A DNA stretch of 38,361 bases from Clostridium sp. ZS2-4 (GTDB lineage: Bacteria; Bacillota; Clostridia; Clostridiales; Clostridiaceae): contig NZ_JAPPRQ010000045.1 in the NCBI RefSeq assembly GCF_026719745.1, positions 1-38,361 on the forward strand. Reading direction: 5' to 3'. Of this stretch, positions 7,710-15,571 are shown one piece after another. Numbering within the stretch: the stretch's first letter is position 1; every line of letters begins with the position of its first letter. Under the pieces are notes generated by a model. The model saw only the letters and a list, made by a program, of their open reading frames with translations. It had not been told where the DNA came from and made no database searches. The position numbers and the translations under genes are program-made.

Positions 7710-8816
7710 TTAAACTTCATAAGCAACACTTTTTATAACTATATCTAATTCCTGCATTAGTTCTATAATTGTATCTATTTTTGCTTCATTTTTACTTTTT
7801 ATTATTTTTACGTCAGGACGAAGAGGAAAATTTGGATAAATCTTTTGAACTAAAGCGATGTCATCATTGCTTAATTTCACCAAAGAACCTTCAGGATAAG
7901 GAATTATAACCTCAGCAAAAGCTTTCACCATTTTATAATCAAATTGAGTTTGCCCACTTCCTAAAATATACTCAACAGCTTCATTTGGACTTAAAGCTCT
8001 TCTATAAGGTCTATCAGATGTTAATGCATCATATACATCTGATATAGAAACAATTTTGGATAATTTACTTATACGTTCATTTGCCCTACCTTCAGGATAA
8101 CCACTTCCATCAACTTTTTCATGGTGATGAAGAACTATTACTCTTGATGGAGAAGATAGATCCAAACTCCCTTTTAAATAATCATATCCTTTAGTTGTAT
8201 GTTCTTTTATTATTTGAAATTCCTCACTAGTTAAAGGAGTGGGCTTATTTAATATTGGCTTTGGTATGAAAATTTTGCCGATATCATGAAGAAGAGCACC
8301 AACACACAAATCCAATAGTTCAGATTTTTTTAACTGAAGCTGAACTCCTAATATAAGAGAAAGAACAGCTACATTTACGCAGTGTTGGTAAGTGTAATTA
8401 TCCATACTTTTAATATCCACTAAATTAATCATTATGTTTTTCTTTGATAATATTTCGTCTAATAACTCTTCTGCAATTTGATTTATTGAATTGAAGTATT
8501 CTTCACGTTCTTTTAAAAGAGCTTTCTTGGATTTTGTTGGGTTGAAATTGATATTGTATTTTTCAAGACTTGAAAAGCTTTCTTTTAATATTTTAATAGA
8601 TTTTTGACGTATTTCAGGCTTTATTACATCTGCTACCTCTACTTTACTATATTCATCATTTATATACAGAGAAAAAATCTTAATACGTTTTATTTTTCTT
8701 AAAAGATTTTGATTAAGCTGAACTCCCTCTCTAAGAAGTACTCGTCCATTATCATCAAAGATGGTTTTAGCCAGATAAGCCCCTTCTTTTATGCATTCGA
8801 TTGGTACAACCCTCAT
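7710..8816 (-). CDS. HD-GYP domain protein, probable c-di-GMP phosphodiesterase
   Basis: The product has 368 residues. Residues 1-60 look like the small N-terminal domain seen in many Firmicute HD-GYP proteins (GRVLLREG...). Residues about 140-310 are the HD-GYP domain with HD at 177-178 (LLHDIGK), HHE at 231-233 and GSGYPEG with GYP at 239-241, the extended motif linked to cyclic di-GMP hydrolysis. No membrane segment or receiver domain is present, so it is cytosolic. ATG at 8816 is chosen because AAAGG is nine to ten bases upstream; a GTG four codons earlier overlaps that site. The gene stands alone, and a perfect inverted repeat lies about 60 bp upstream of the start. Confidence 0.88.
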   Translation of the reverse strand: MRVVPIECIKEGAYLAKTIFDDNGRVLLREGVQLNQNLLRKIKRIKIFSLYINDEYSKVEVADVIKPEIRQKSIKILKESFSSLEKYNINFNPTKSKKALLKEREEYFNSINQIAEELLDEILSKKNIMINLVDIKSMDNYTYQHCVNVAVLSLILGVQLQLKKSELLDLCVGALLHDIGKIFIPKPILNKPTPLTSEEFQIIKEHTTKGYDYLKGSLDLSSPSRVIVLHHHEKVDGSGYPEGRANERISKLSKIVSISDVYDALTSDRPYRRALSPNEAVEYILGSGQTQFDYKMVKAFAEVIIPYPEGSLVKLSNDDIALVQKIYPNFPLRPDVKIIKSKNEAKIDTIIELMQELDIVIKSVAYEV

Positions 8817-8876
8817 ATTATAACACACCTTTACATATAATATTATAACTTGTGTTTATAACCAGCATGTATAAAA

Positions 8877-8911
8877 AATATTAACAATATATAGTTTGTA
8901 TTGTTAATATT
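8877..8911. repeat. Perfect 13-bp inverted repeat upstream of the HD-GYP gene
   Basis: AATATTAACAATA (8877-8889) pairs exactly with 8899-8911 around a nine-base spacer. It is not positioned as a terminator, because no gene reads into it from either side. It is a candidate operator or leader hairpin of the minus-strand HD-GYP gene. Confidence 0.6.
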
Positions 8912-9056
8912 ATCCATATCTTAATTATATAACATTTTTCAATGAATAAGAATTATTTTAATAAAAATGTTTATTTAAACAAAAGATTATTTTCTAATGA
9001 AATGATTATAATCTTTAAGCATTTTAAAATAATAATGTGACAAATTCCAAAAAAAA

Positions 9057-9085
9057 TTGACAACCGAACATTTGTTCGGTATAAT
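9057..9085 (+). promoter_or_regulatory. SOS promoter with LexA (DinR) box
   Basis: TTGACA (9057-9062) and TATAAT (9080-9085) have a 17-base spacer that is filled by CCGAACATTTGTTCGG (9064-9079). This matches the Gram-positive LexA/DinR consensus CGAAC-N4-GTTCG completely. LexA bound here would block RNA polymerase, so the gene behind it should be induced by DNA damage. Confidence 0.92.
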
Positions 9086-9132
9086 ATGAATTATAAACGA
9101 ATTTGGGTATTCTTAAAGATGGGGGTATATTT

Positions 9133-9414
9133 ATGCAAATAACTGGCAATTTCTTTGTAAGAATTAATTATTCCATAGAAAAAAGTAATTCAGATGAAAA
9201 ATGTACAAGAGCATATATAAGAAAGGTAACAAATGAAAAAAAAGAAAAGTATTTAATAGGTGGAGGATATTTCAATAAAGATAGAGGCTCATTTATGTTT
9301 AAAGCTAGAGACTTGAAAGAGGCAAACGAAATAGCTCAAAATAATATATTTGTAAAAAATAAAGTATATAAGTATGAGTTGATTATTTTGGATGAGAAAA
9401 TTCCAGTTACATAA
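9133..9414 (+). CDS. YciI-like small protein under SOS control
   Basis: The product has 93 residues. Residues 45-90 (GGGYFNKDRG, FKARDLKEANEIAQNN, FVKNKVYKYEL) follow the pattern of the YCII-related fold: a GGxF turn, an A-x-S/D-x-EEA helix, then a xxPFVxxGLxxYE-like ending. The histidine/aspartate pair of catalytic YciI proteins is not evident, so function is open. ATG at 9133 is used because GGGGG (9121-9125) precedes it by seven bases. The only promoter is the LexA-controlled one 48 bases upstream, and a terminator follows, so it is a single-gene SOS unit just ahead of cinA. The SOS link is well supported; the family is tentative. Confidence 0.75.
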   Translation: MQITGNFFVRINYSIEKSNSDEKCTRAYIRKVTNEKKEKYLIGGGYFNKDRGSFMFKARDLKEANEIAQNNIFVKNKVYKYELIILDEKIPVT

Positions 9415-9430
9415 TATAAGTGTAATTATA

Positions 9431-9464
9431 ACAATAGATTTATAAATCAATCTGTTGTTTTTTT
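9431..9464 (+). terminator. Terminator between the SOS gene and cinA
   Basis: A ten-bp stem (9431-9440 with 9449-9458, one G-U pair) is followed directly by six T. It separates the SOS-induced small gene from cinA. Confidence 0.75.
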
Positions 9465-9505
9465 GATATAATAAAATAAAAAAGGTTTGGAAAGAAGGGG
9501 AAATT

Positions 9506-10756
9506 ATGAGAGCAGAGATATTAGCTGTAGGAACAGAATTATTGTTAGGAAATATAGTAAACACCAATGCTCAATATATAGCTAAACGTTTAGCAGATTT
9601 AGGTATAGAAGTATACCATCAAGCAGTAGTTGGAGATAATCCTAAAAGATTGATGGACGCTTATACAGCAGCTTTTGGAAGGGCTGATTTAGTAATTACT
9701 ACGGGGGGGCTTGGACCTACAAAAGATGATCTTACAAAAGAGGTAGCATTTGATTATTTCGGTAAAGAAGCTGTTTTGCATAAAGATATTTTAGATAAGA
9801 TTGAAGAATATTTTATAAAAATAAATAGAAATATGGTAGAAAGCAATAAAAAGCAAGCTTACTTTCCCATGGATGCTTTAATATTAGAGAATAATCATGG
9901 AACTGCACCTGGTTGTATAATAGAAGATAGTAATAAAATATTGATAGTACTTCCAGGACCTCCAAGAGAAATGAAGCCTATGTTTGAGGAAGGTGTTATT
10001 TCATATCTAATGAAATATCAAGAAGGAATATTGGGTTCCAAGGTTTTAAGAGTTATAGGATTAGGGGAAAGTGCTGCTGCAGAAATGATAGAAGACATAA
10101 TAGATAATGGTAAAAATCCTACTATAGCAACTTATGCCAAAGAATCAGAAGTTACCATAAGAATAACAGCAAAAGCTAATACAGAAGAAGAAGCTGAAAG
10201 TTTAATTACACCTGTAGAAGAGGAAATAAGAAGAAGATTAGGAATTGCTGTGTATGGAGAAGGAGAAGCTCAAATAGAAGAGGTTGTTGGTAAAATACTT
10301 ATAGAAAATAAACTAACTATATCAACAGCAGAATCATGTACAGGAGGACTTTTGGCAGGTAAAATAATTAATTATCCAGGAATTTCAGAGATTTTCAAAG
10401 AAGGAGTCATAACATACTCTAATGAATCTAAAATGAAGAGACTTAAAGTAAAAAAAGAAATTTTAGATAAGTTTGGGGCGGTAAGCAGTCAAGTAGCAGC
10501 AGAAATGGCAGAAGGTATTGCTAAAGCAGCAGGTACGGATATAGGAATTTCCACTACTGGTATTGCTGGACCACAAGGTGGAAGTGATGAAAAGCCAGTA
10601 GGGCTTGTATATATAGGACTTTATATAAAAGGAGAAATAAAAACTAAAGAACTTCATTTGGTTGGAGATAGACAAAAGGTGAGAAATACTGCAGTGATTA
10701 GAGCTATAGAATGGCTAAGAAGAGAACTTTTAAGAGGAATATTAAATGACAAATAA
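9506..10756 (+). CDS. cinA: CinA-family nicotinamide-nucleotide amidase / ADP-ribose pyrophosphatase
   Basis: The product has 416 residues in two domains. Residues 1-170 are the MoCF/COG1058 domain (EILAVGTELLLG at 4-15, TTGGLGPTKDD at 65-75, LPGPPREM at 149-156). Residues 255-410 are the CinA C-terminal (PncC) amidase domain with TAESCTGG at 274-281 and STTGIAGPQGGS. Such proteins recycle NMN and hydrolyse ADP-ribose in the pyridine-nucleotide cycle. The historical competence/damage name comes from co-transcription with recA in other bacteria; recA is not adjacent here. The site GAAGGGG precedes ATG at 9506. A LexA-driven gene sits immediately upstream, but a terminator separates them. Confidence 0.95.
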   Translation: MRAEILAVGTELLLGNIVNTNAQYIAKRLADLGIEVYHQAVVGDNPKRLMDAYTAAFGRADLVITTGGLGPTKDDLTKEVAFDYFGKEAVLHKDILDKIEEYFIKINRNMVESNKKQAYFPMDALILENNHGTAPGCIIEDSNKILIVLPGPPREMKPMFEEGVISYLMKYQEGILGSKVLRVIGLGESAAAEMIEDIIDNGKNPTIATYAKESEVTIRITAKANTEEEAESLITPVEEEIRRRLGIAVYGEGEAQIEEVVGKILIENKLTISTAESCTGGLLAGKIINYPGISEIFKEGVITYSNESKMKRLKVKKEILDKFGAVSSQVAAEMAEGIAKAAGTDIGISTTGIAGPQGGSDEKPVGLVYIGLYIKGEIKTKELHLVGDRQKVRNTAVIRAIEWLRRELLRGILNDK

Positions 10757-10893
10757 CAATATAGGAAATTTTGCTATTTTTATGATATTGTAAAAATAAC
10801 CAAAACATATGATATAATATAGGTTGTATGTGTACTTATATTTAATTTTAGAGGTCTACCAGTTATAAAAAATAGTAAAAGGAGACTTGAAAA

Positions 10894-11766
10894 ATGAATA
10901 CTGTTATTGTTGTAGATTCAAGTTGTGATTTGCCACTGCAATTTATTCAGGAAAACAATATACCCGCATTAGGACTTATCTGTCACCTGGATGGCGAAGA
11001 ATATACAGATGATTTTGGTAAAACATTAACATATGAATATTTTTATGAGAGGCTTAGGGTAGGTTCTATACCAACTACTTCTCAAATAAATGTATATAGA
11101 TTTGAGGAACTATTCAAAAAATATGTTAAAGAAGGAAAAGCTATAATTTATTTGGCTATGTCATCAGCAATAAGTGGCTGTTATGGTAGTGCGGTTATTG
11201 CAAAACAATTAGTAGAAGAAGAATTTAAAGAGGCTGATATAACTGTCATAGATACAAAATGTGCAAGTATAGGTGAAGGAATAATTGTTCATCAAGCTTA
11301 TGAAATGCTAAAAGATGGATCAACTAAAGGAGAAATTGTAAATTGGGTTGAAAAAAATAAATTAAAGGTACAACATTGGTTTAGTGTAGAGGATCTTATG
11401 TATTTGAAAAAAGGAGGAAGACTTTCTGCAGCTAAGGCTAATATAGGAACGCTGCTTCAAATGAAACCTATACTATCTGTAGATAAAGAAGGTAGTCTTA
11501 AAAATACAAACAGTGTACGGGGTAGGAAAAAGGCGATAAAAAGTTTATTTGACAAGTTTGAAGAAAATATGATTTTAGATGAGACTACTATTATAGGGAT
11601 AAGTCATGGGGATTGCCTTGAAGATGCATTATATCTAAAAGATATAATTCTTGAAAAATATAAGGATAAAAAAATAATTATAAATCATGTAGGGCTGGTA
11701 ATTGGATCTCATACTGGACCTGGTATTCTTTCAGTATGTTTTATTGGTAAAGATAGAGCTATATAA
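10894..11766 (+). CDS. DegV family fatty-acid-binding protein
   Basis: The product has 290 residues with the DegV layout: VVDSSCDLP at 6-14, PTTSQ at 60-64, the SSAISGCYGSA stretch near 94-104, RLSAAKANIG in the middle and GPGILSVCF at the end. DegV proteins bind one fatty acid. Those of the FakB type present it to the kinase FakA for acyl-phosphate synthesis, but fakA is not in this window, so the exact role is open. AAAAGGAG lies nine bases before ATG, and TATAAT occurs at 10813-10818 with a poor -35. It is a single-gene unit ended by a strong terminator. Confidence 0.9.
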   Translation: MNTVIVVDSSCDLPLQFIQENNIPALGLICHLDGEEYTDDFGKTLTYEYFYERLRVGSIPTTSQINVYRFEELFKKYVKEGKAIIYLAMSSAISGCYGSAVIAKQLVEEEFKEADITVIDTKCASIGEGIIVHQAYEMLKDGSTKGEIVNWVEKNKLKVQHWFSVEDLMYLKKGGRLSAAKANIGTLLQMKPILSVDKEGSLKNTNSVRGRKKAIKSLFDKFEENMILDETTIIGISHGDCLEDALYLKDIILEKYKDKKIIINHVGLVIGSHTGPGILSVCFIGKDRAI

Positions 11767-11820
11767 TAGAAGTTCCTTAAAGTATTTTGTATATTAACAA
11801 TATAGAATTTGATAAACAGT

Positions 11821-11864
11821 AAGGATTAAATAAGAATGTTATTTCTTGTTTAATCCTTTTTTGT
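11821..11864 (+). terminator. Terminator after the DegV gene
   Basis: A 16-bp stem (11821-11836 with 11843-11858, one G-U pair) begins AAGGATTAAA, has a six-base loop and continues into a T-run. Confidence 0.85.
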
Positions 11865-11949
11865 CATATAGGAATTCAAAAGTTTTTCATGATAAAATAT
11901 ATTCCTTTATTATTTGGTTATTAAATGTATAAAGCGTTGATTTAGAATA

Positions 11950-11978
11950 TTGACAATACAATATAAAGGTGATATTAT
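11950..11978 (+). promoter_or_regulatory. Promoter of the dicarboxylate symporter gene
   Basis: TTGACA (11950-11955), a 17-base spacer and TATTAT (11973-11978). The leader of about 60 bases contains the inverted repeat CAAACG/CGTTTG (12001-12006 with 12011-12016) around TTCG, a possible operator or stable small hairpin. Confidence 0.65.
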
Positions 11979-12044
11979 ATACGTGTACTTAAACAACATA
12001 CAAACGTTCGCGTTTGAAGGACATCATGTGAGGGGGCTTTATAT

Positions 12045-13253
12045 ATGAAGAAAATAGGACTTTTGCCCAAACTGATTATTGGTATAGTTTTTGGTATTAT
12101 TATTGGGGCAATATCAAAAGCTACAGGGGCATATTTTATCTCAAGGATATTTGTAACTTTTTCAACTATATTCGGAAGTTTCTTAAGTTTTATAATACCG
12201 TGTATTATAATTGGCTTTGTTGCACCTGGTATAGCGGATTTAGGAAAGGAATCGGGCAGATTGCTTGCCATAACGGCGGGAATAGCTTATTTTTCTACAG
12301 TAGTTGCGGGAACTGTAGCATATTTATTTGGGGCAGCTATTCTTCCTAAATTTATAAAAGTTGCTCAGGCAGCAGATAAAGCGGGAATAGATTTGCAGCC
12401 TTATTTTAGTATTAAGATTGATCCGGCAATGGGGGTTATGACTGCACTTGTTATGGCATTTATGTTGGGGCTTGGAATGTCATATATTAAAGGCAAGACA
12501 TTATTTAATACAATGAAGGATTTTCAGGATGTTGTAGCATTAGTAGTTAAAAACGTTATTATACCTTTTGTTCCTGTGTATATAACAGGCATATTTATAA
12601 AATTAACTGCAGCAGGAGAAATATTTAAGACTTTAAAGGCATTTTCATCTGTGTATGCAATATTATTATTGCTTCAAGTGGCTTATATATTCATGCAATA
12701 TGGGGTAGCGTGGGTTGTAAGTGGAAAAAGACCTTTAAAAGCTATAAAGAACATGATTCCAGCGTATTTTACTGCTTTAGGAACTCAATCTTCTGCAGCA
12801 ACTATACCTGTAAATCTTCAGTGTGTGAGAAAAAATGAGGTTTCTGAGGATATAGCAGATTTTGTTGTTCCATTGGGTGCAACTATTCATCTTGCTGGAG
12901 ATACTATAACTTTAGTTTTGGCATCTATGGCAGTTATGCTTATGAATGGTCAAACTCCTACTTTTGCAGGAATGTTTTCATTTATACTTATGTTGGGAGT
13001 AACTATGGTAGCAGCACCTGGAATACCTGGAGGAGGAGTAATGGCATCATTAGGACTTCTTCAAGATATGCTAATGTTTAATCCAGCTCAGCAAGGGCTT
13101 ATGATTGCACTACATGCAGCACAAGATAGTTTCGGTACAGCAACAAATGTTACTGGAGACGGGGCAATAGCAATCATGGTTGATTCAATAGCTAAGAAAC
13201 GTAGAAATAAAATGAAAGCTAGGTTTACTGAAGTAAAAGCACAAGAAGTGTAA
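12045..13253 (+). CDS. Dicarboxylate/amino acid:cation symporter (SDF family)
   Basis: This is a 402-residue membrane carrier of the DAACS (GltP/DctA/SstT) superfamily. It moves glutamate, aspartate, C4-dicarboxylates or related amino acids with Na+ or H+. Hydrophobic segments fill the chain. The two re-entrant loop signatures are visible: GTQSSAATIPV at about 246-256 (serine-rich HP1) and APGIPGGGVMAS (HP2), with the TM7/TM8 pieces LGATIHLAGDTI and GDGAIAIMVDS. The latter contains the conserved D in place of the NxxxD pattern. Substrate cannot be told from sequence. GAGGGGG gives the start. It is monocistronic, with its own promoter and a shared bidirectional terminator. Confidence 0.9.
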   Translation: MKKIGLLPKLIIGIVFGIIIGAISKATGAYFISRIFVTFSTIFGSFLSFIIPCIIIGFVAPGIADLGKESGRLLAITAGIAYFSTVVAGTVAYLFGAAILPKFIKVAQAADKAGIDLQPYFSIKIDPAMGVMTALVMAFMLGLGMSYIKGKTLFNTMKDFQDVVALVVKNVIIPFVPVYITGIFIKLTAAGEIFKTLKAFSSVYAILLLLQVAYIFMQYGVAWVVSGKRPLKAIKNMIPAYFTALGTQSSAATIPVNLQCVRKNEVSEDIADFVVPLGATIHLAGDTITLVLASMAVMLMNGQTPTFAGMFSFILMLGVTMVAAPGIPGGGVMASLGLLQDMLMFNPAQQGLMIALHAAQDSFGTATNVTGDGAIAIMVDSIAKKRRNKMKARFTEVKAQEV

Positions 13254-13266
13254 TAAAAAACATTAG

Positions 13267-13312
13267 AAACACATACGTGAATGTAAAAAAAATTCATGTA
13301 TGTGTTTTTTAT
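13267..13312. terminator. Bidirectional terminator shared by symporter and small membrane protein genes
   Basis: A 16-bp stem (13267-13282 with 13292-13307, one G-U pair) around ACACATAC/GTATGTGT is flanked by T-run on the right and A-run on the left. It serves the plus-strand symporter gene and the minus-strand small gene that ends at 13309. Confidence 0.85.
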
Positions 13313-13455
13313 AGTATAGAGGCAAAATCTTTATATCCTACAAAAATTATAAGTAATAATAGTAATATAGTAAGAAGTTTTGATAGTTTTATTCTATTAT
13401 CCAAGTTTTTTACATCTGATGAAAGTATAGATTCTTTAGATGATATATCTCTCAT
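13309..13455 (-). CDS. Small single-pass membrane protein (48 aa), unknown function
   Basis: A minus-strand frame starts at ATG 13455-13453 behind GAGGTG at a nine-to-ten-base spacing and ends with TAA at 13311-13309. It encodes 48 residues: a charged N-terminal half (MRDISSKES, NLDNRIKLSK) and one hydrophobic helix near residues 27-41 (LLTILLLLLIIFVGY), then a short tail. Strong ribosome-binding site, clean membrane helix and a stop set exactly at a bidirectional terminator argue it is real, although short. It may be expressed with nothing else, since the protease gene upstream on the same strand is oriented toward it and ends 111 bases away. No family recognised. Confidence 0.6.
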   Translation of the reverse strand: MRDISSKESILSSDVKNLDNRIKLSKLLTILLLLLIIFVGYKDFASIL

Positions 13456-13565
13456 AATGTTAATCACCTCTTAATTAAAAAATAATTATCTAATATCAAT
13501 TTTATAGTTTTGTTAAGAGGAGAGTGTGACAAAATGGTAACAATATGGAGTTTATTTCTTCATAT

Positions 13566-14759
13566 TTAAGGCAGCAATTTATTAAAATTTATCATCCCAG
13601 AACCTTGGAGAGCTTTAGGAATATTAAGTAAATTACAAGATAGTTTTAATAAAGAGACTACGTCATTATAGGTTAAATCGGGATTATTTTCATATAATAA
13701 GGCACAAATCCCACTTACATAAGCAGCAGCGCATGATGTGCCTGAATATGTGGTATAAGGTCTTTCAATAGGATGTGGATATAGTTTCTGGCCATTCCTT
13801 TCTGATATATAGGAGATATTTGAATTTAATGAGCATATGTGTGCACAAGCGGCACATAAATCGGGCTTTTCAAACTTGCTATTTGGAGAAGAAGAAGAAC
13901 CCACATAAGCCTTTTTATTTGAAGTAGTATCAATACCACCAACAGTTAAGCAATTTTTAAGCAAAGCAATTCCTCTCATTGAATTTTCTACATTGGTATT
14001 ATGCCCACTTGGAACAATTATAATTATATTTTTTCCTATGGCCATATCAAAAAGTTTAGAAAATAATGAAAGTACAAATTCATCATAATCTATTAACTCA
14101 AAAGGAAGACATAGTATCTTAATATTATATTTTTCACTTTCTGATATTAAAATTTCAATAGCAGATAAAATGCTTGATATATATCCTCTACCTAAACTGT
14201 TAAATGCTTTTATCATATATACATTACTTTTTTCAGCTATACCTTTATACATTCCTTTTGAGCAATAACCGCTAGAGGCTATAACACCACTTATAAAGGT
14301 ACCGTGACCATTATCATCGTAAGGATAATTACAATTATTTATAAGATCCACAAATTTTGTTATTCTATTGTTTGGCTTTTTCAAATCTGGATGAGGATAT
14401 ACTCCACTATCTACTATTCCAATACATACTCCCTTACCTGTTAATTTATATTTTCCTTCAAAAGTTATACCATTGGCAGATAATATACTGATGCCGCACA
14501 AAAAAGCATAATTATCGAAGGTTATATAATCTATTTCTGGGTATTCTGTAAGCTTTTCGATTATTCGAGAAGAAAGAATGCAACAAATGCATCCTATAGA
14601 AGGTATTGAACTTATAATTTCGCATTTATATCCTTTAATTTTATTTTCTATTCTTTCTTGAAGTGATTTACAATGGATTATAACCCTATATTTTTTGTAT
14701 ATATCTTTTTTTATTGCATTTTTTAAGTTAGTATCAAGTTTGTTTTTTATAGAAAACAT
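13566..14759 (-). CDS. Subtilisin-like serine protease (S8), no signal peptide
   Basis: The product has 397 residues with the complete triad: D117 (IGIVDSGVYPHPDL), H152 (NGHGTFISGV) and S342 (SGTSCAAAYVSG). Residues 20-85 look like an inhibitor-I9-type pro-region (VIIHCKSLQERI...). The expected oxyanion Asn region reads VPSGHNTN (249-256), so N254 is the candidate. There is no signal peptide or lipobox, so it is either cytosolic, forespore-loaded or non-classically exported. It is unusually rich in cysteine (for example CICCI at 57-61 and CAACAHIC near 302-309). Clostridial S8 proteins include the spore Csp germination proteases, but this one lacks visible Csp hallmarks. GGAGGG precedes ATG at 14759. 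Confidence 0.88.
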   Translation of the reverse strand: MFSIKNKLDTNLKNAIKKDIYKKYRVIIHCKSLQERIENKIKGYKCEIISSIPSIGCICCILSSRIIEKLTEYPEIDYITFDNYAFLCGISILSANGITFEGKYKLTGKGVCIGIVDSGVYPHPDLKKPNNRITKFVDLINNCNYPYDDNGHGTFISGVIASSGYCSKGMYKGIAEKSNVYMIKAFNSLGRGYISSILSAIEILISESEKYNIKILCLPFELIDYDEFVLSLFSKLFDMAIGKNIIIIVPSGHNTNVENSMRGIALLKNCLTVGGIDTTSNKKAYVGSSSSPNSKFEKPDLCAACAHICSLNSNISYISERNGQKLYPHPIERPYTTYSGTSCAAAYVSGICALLYENNPDLTYNDVVSLLKLSCNLLNIPKALQGSGMINFNKLLP

Positions 14760-14922
14760 AGATACCCTCCTGACGAAATACTCTATTATATAATATAGTT
14801 TTAATAATAAATAAATGTTAATAAAATATTAGAAGAGGATATGACAGGTTATAGTTAAATTTGTATATATGATATAATTATGAATGAAAAAGATACTTTG
14901 CTTCTGAGAATTATTTAAGGAG

Positions 14923-15555
14923 ATGGTTATAACGTATAAGGAAAAAATAAAGAGCTTTTTTTACAGATTAACAGGATATGTTTATATTCCAGACAGTTTG
15001 AAAAGCGATAAACAAAACACATTGCTTCATATTTCAGACACACCAGAAAAATTTTTTCCTGCCTTAAAAAAAATTATAAATACTTTGGCTCCAAATTATA
15101 TAGTTCATACAGGAGATTTAGTAGATAATATAAAATTAGAGATATATCCAGCTTCTATAAGTAGATATGAAAAAAGAGTGAAAATACTGCTTGATATTTT
15201 AGAACAATCTAATGCAAAAGATATATATCTATGTGTAGGTAATCATGATAATAAGTATATACTTGAAAAAATATCTAAAAGAAGTAATATTATAGAAGGG
15301 TATAAAAAAATAAATGTTAATAATTTGGAGTTTACAGTAAGTCATTTTTCCAGAGAAATATTAAACTTTCCATCAAAATATAATTTGTTTGGACATGATT
15401 TAAGTGTAAACAATATAGAACAATATAATCAAATATATTTAAACGGTATTATAAGTATAAATGTGATAGATTTAGATACAGGAAAAATATATAATTTGCC
15501 CTATCCTTTTGGAACAGATGAAAACAGGTTGGGAAGAGGAAAGGCGGGGTTTTAA
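14923..15555 (+). CDS. Metallophosphoesterase-like protein with degenerate motifs
   Basis: The product has 210 residues. The calcineurin-type phosphoesterase motifs are present in order but altered: HISDTP (DxH has become D-T-P), HTGDLVDN (intact GDxxD), VGNHDNK (intact GNHD), VSHF (H) and FGHDLS (GHxH has become GHD). Two of the metal-binding histidines are therefore missing, and activity may be changed or lost. The start is odd: AAGGAG touches the ATG at 14923 with no spacer, and no better in-frame start exists before residue 40. Translation may be weak or begin at a non-standard codon. A sixteen-base gap links it to the following unknown gene, so the two form an operon. Confidence 0.7.
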   Translation: MVITYKEKIKSFFYRLTGYVYIPDSLKSDKQNTLLHISDTPEKFFPALKKIINTLAPNYIVHTGDLVDNIKLEIYPASISRYEKRVKILLDILEQSNAKDIYLCVGNHDNKYILEKISKRSNIIEGYKKINVNNLEFTVSHFSREILNFPSKYNLFGHDLSVNNIEQYNQIYLNGIISINVIDLDTGKIYNLPYPFGTDENRLGRGKAGF

Positions 15556-15571
15556 CAGGGGAGGTTTATAA

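Noticed and set aside
9431-9505. cinA as part of the SOS transcript
   Set aside because: A good terminator separates the SOS gene from cinA. Read-through is possible but is not shown by the sequence.
13277-13474. 65-codon plus-strand frame
   Set aside because: It begins inside the symporter terminator, has no ribosome-binding site, and is antisense to the better supported 48-aa membrane protein.
13533-13568. Eleven-codon frame behind AGGAGAG (MVTIWSLFLHI)
   Set aside because: It is too short to support, and lies downstream on the opposite strand of the protease gene. The purine run can arise by chance.
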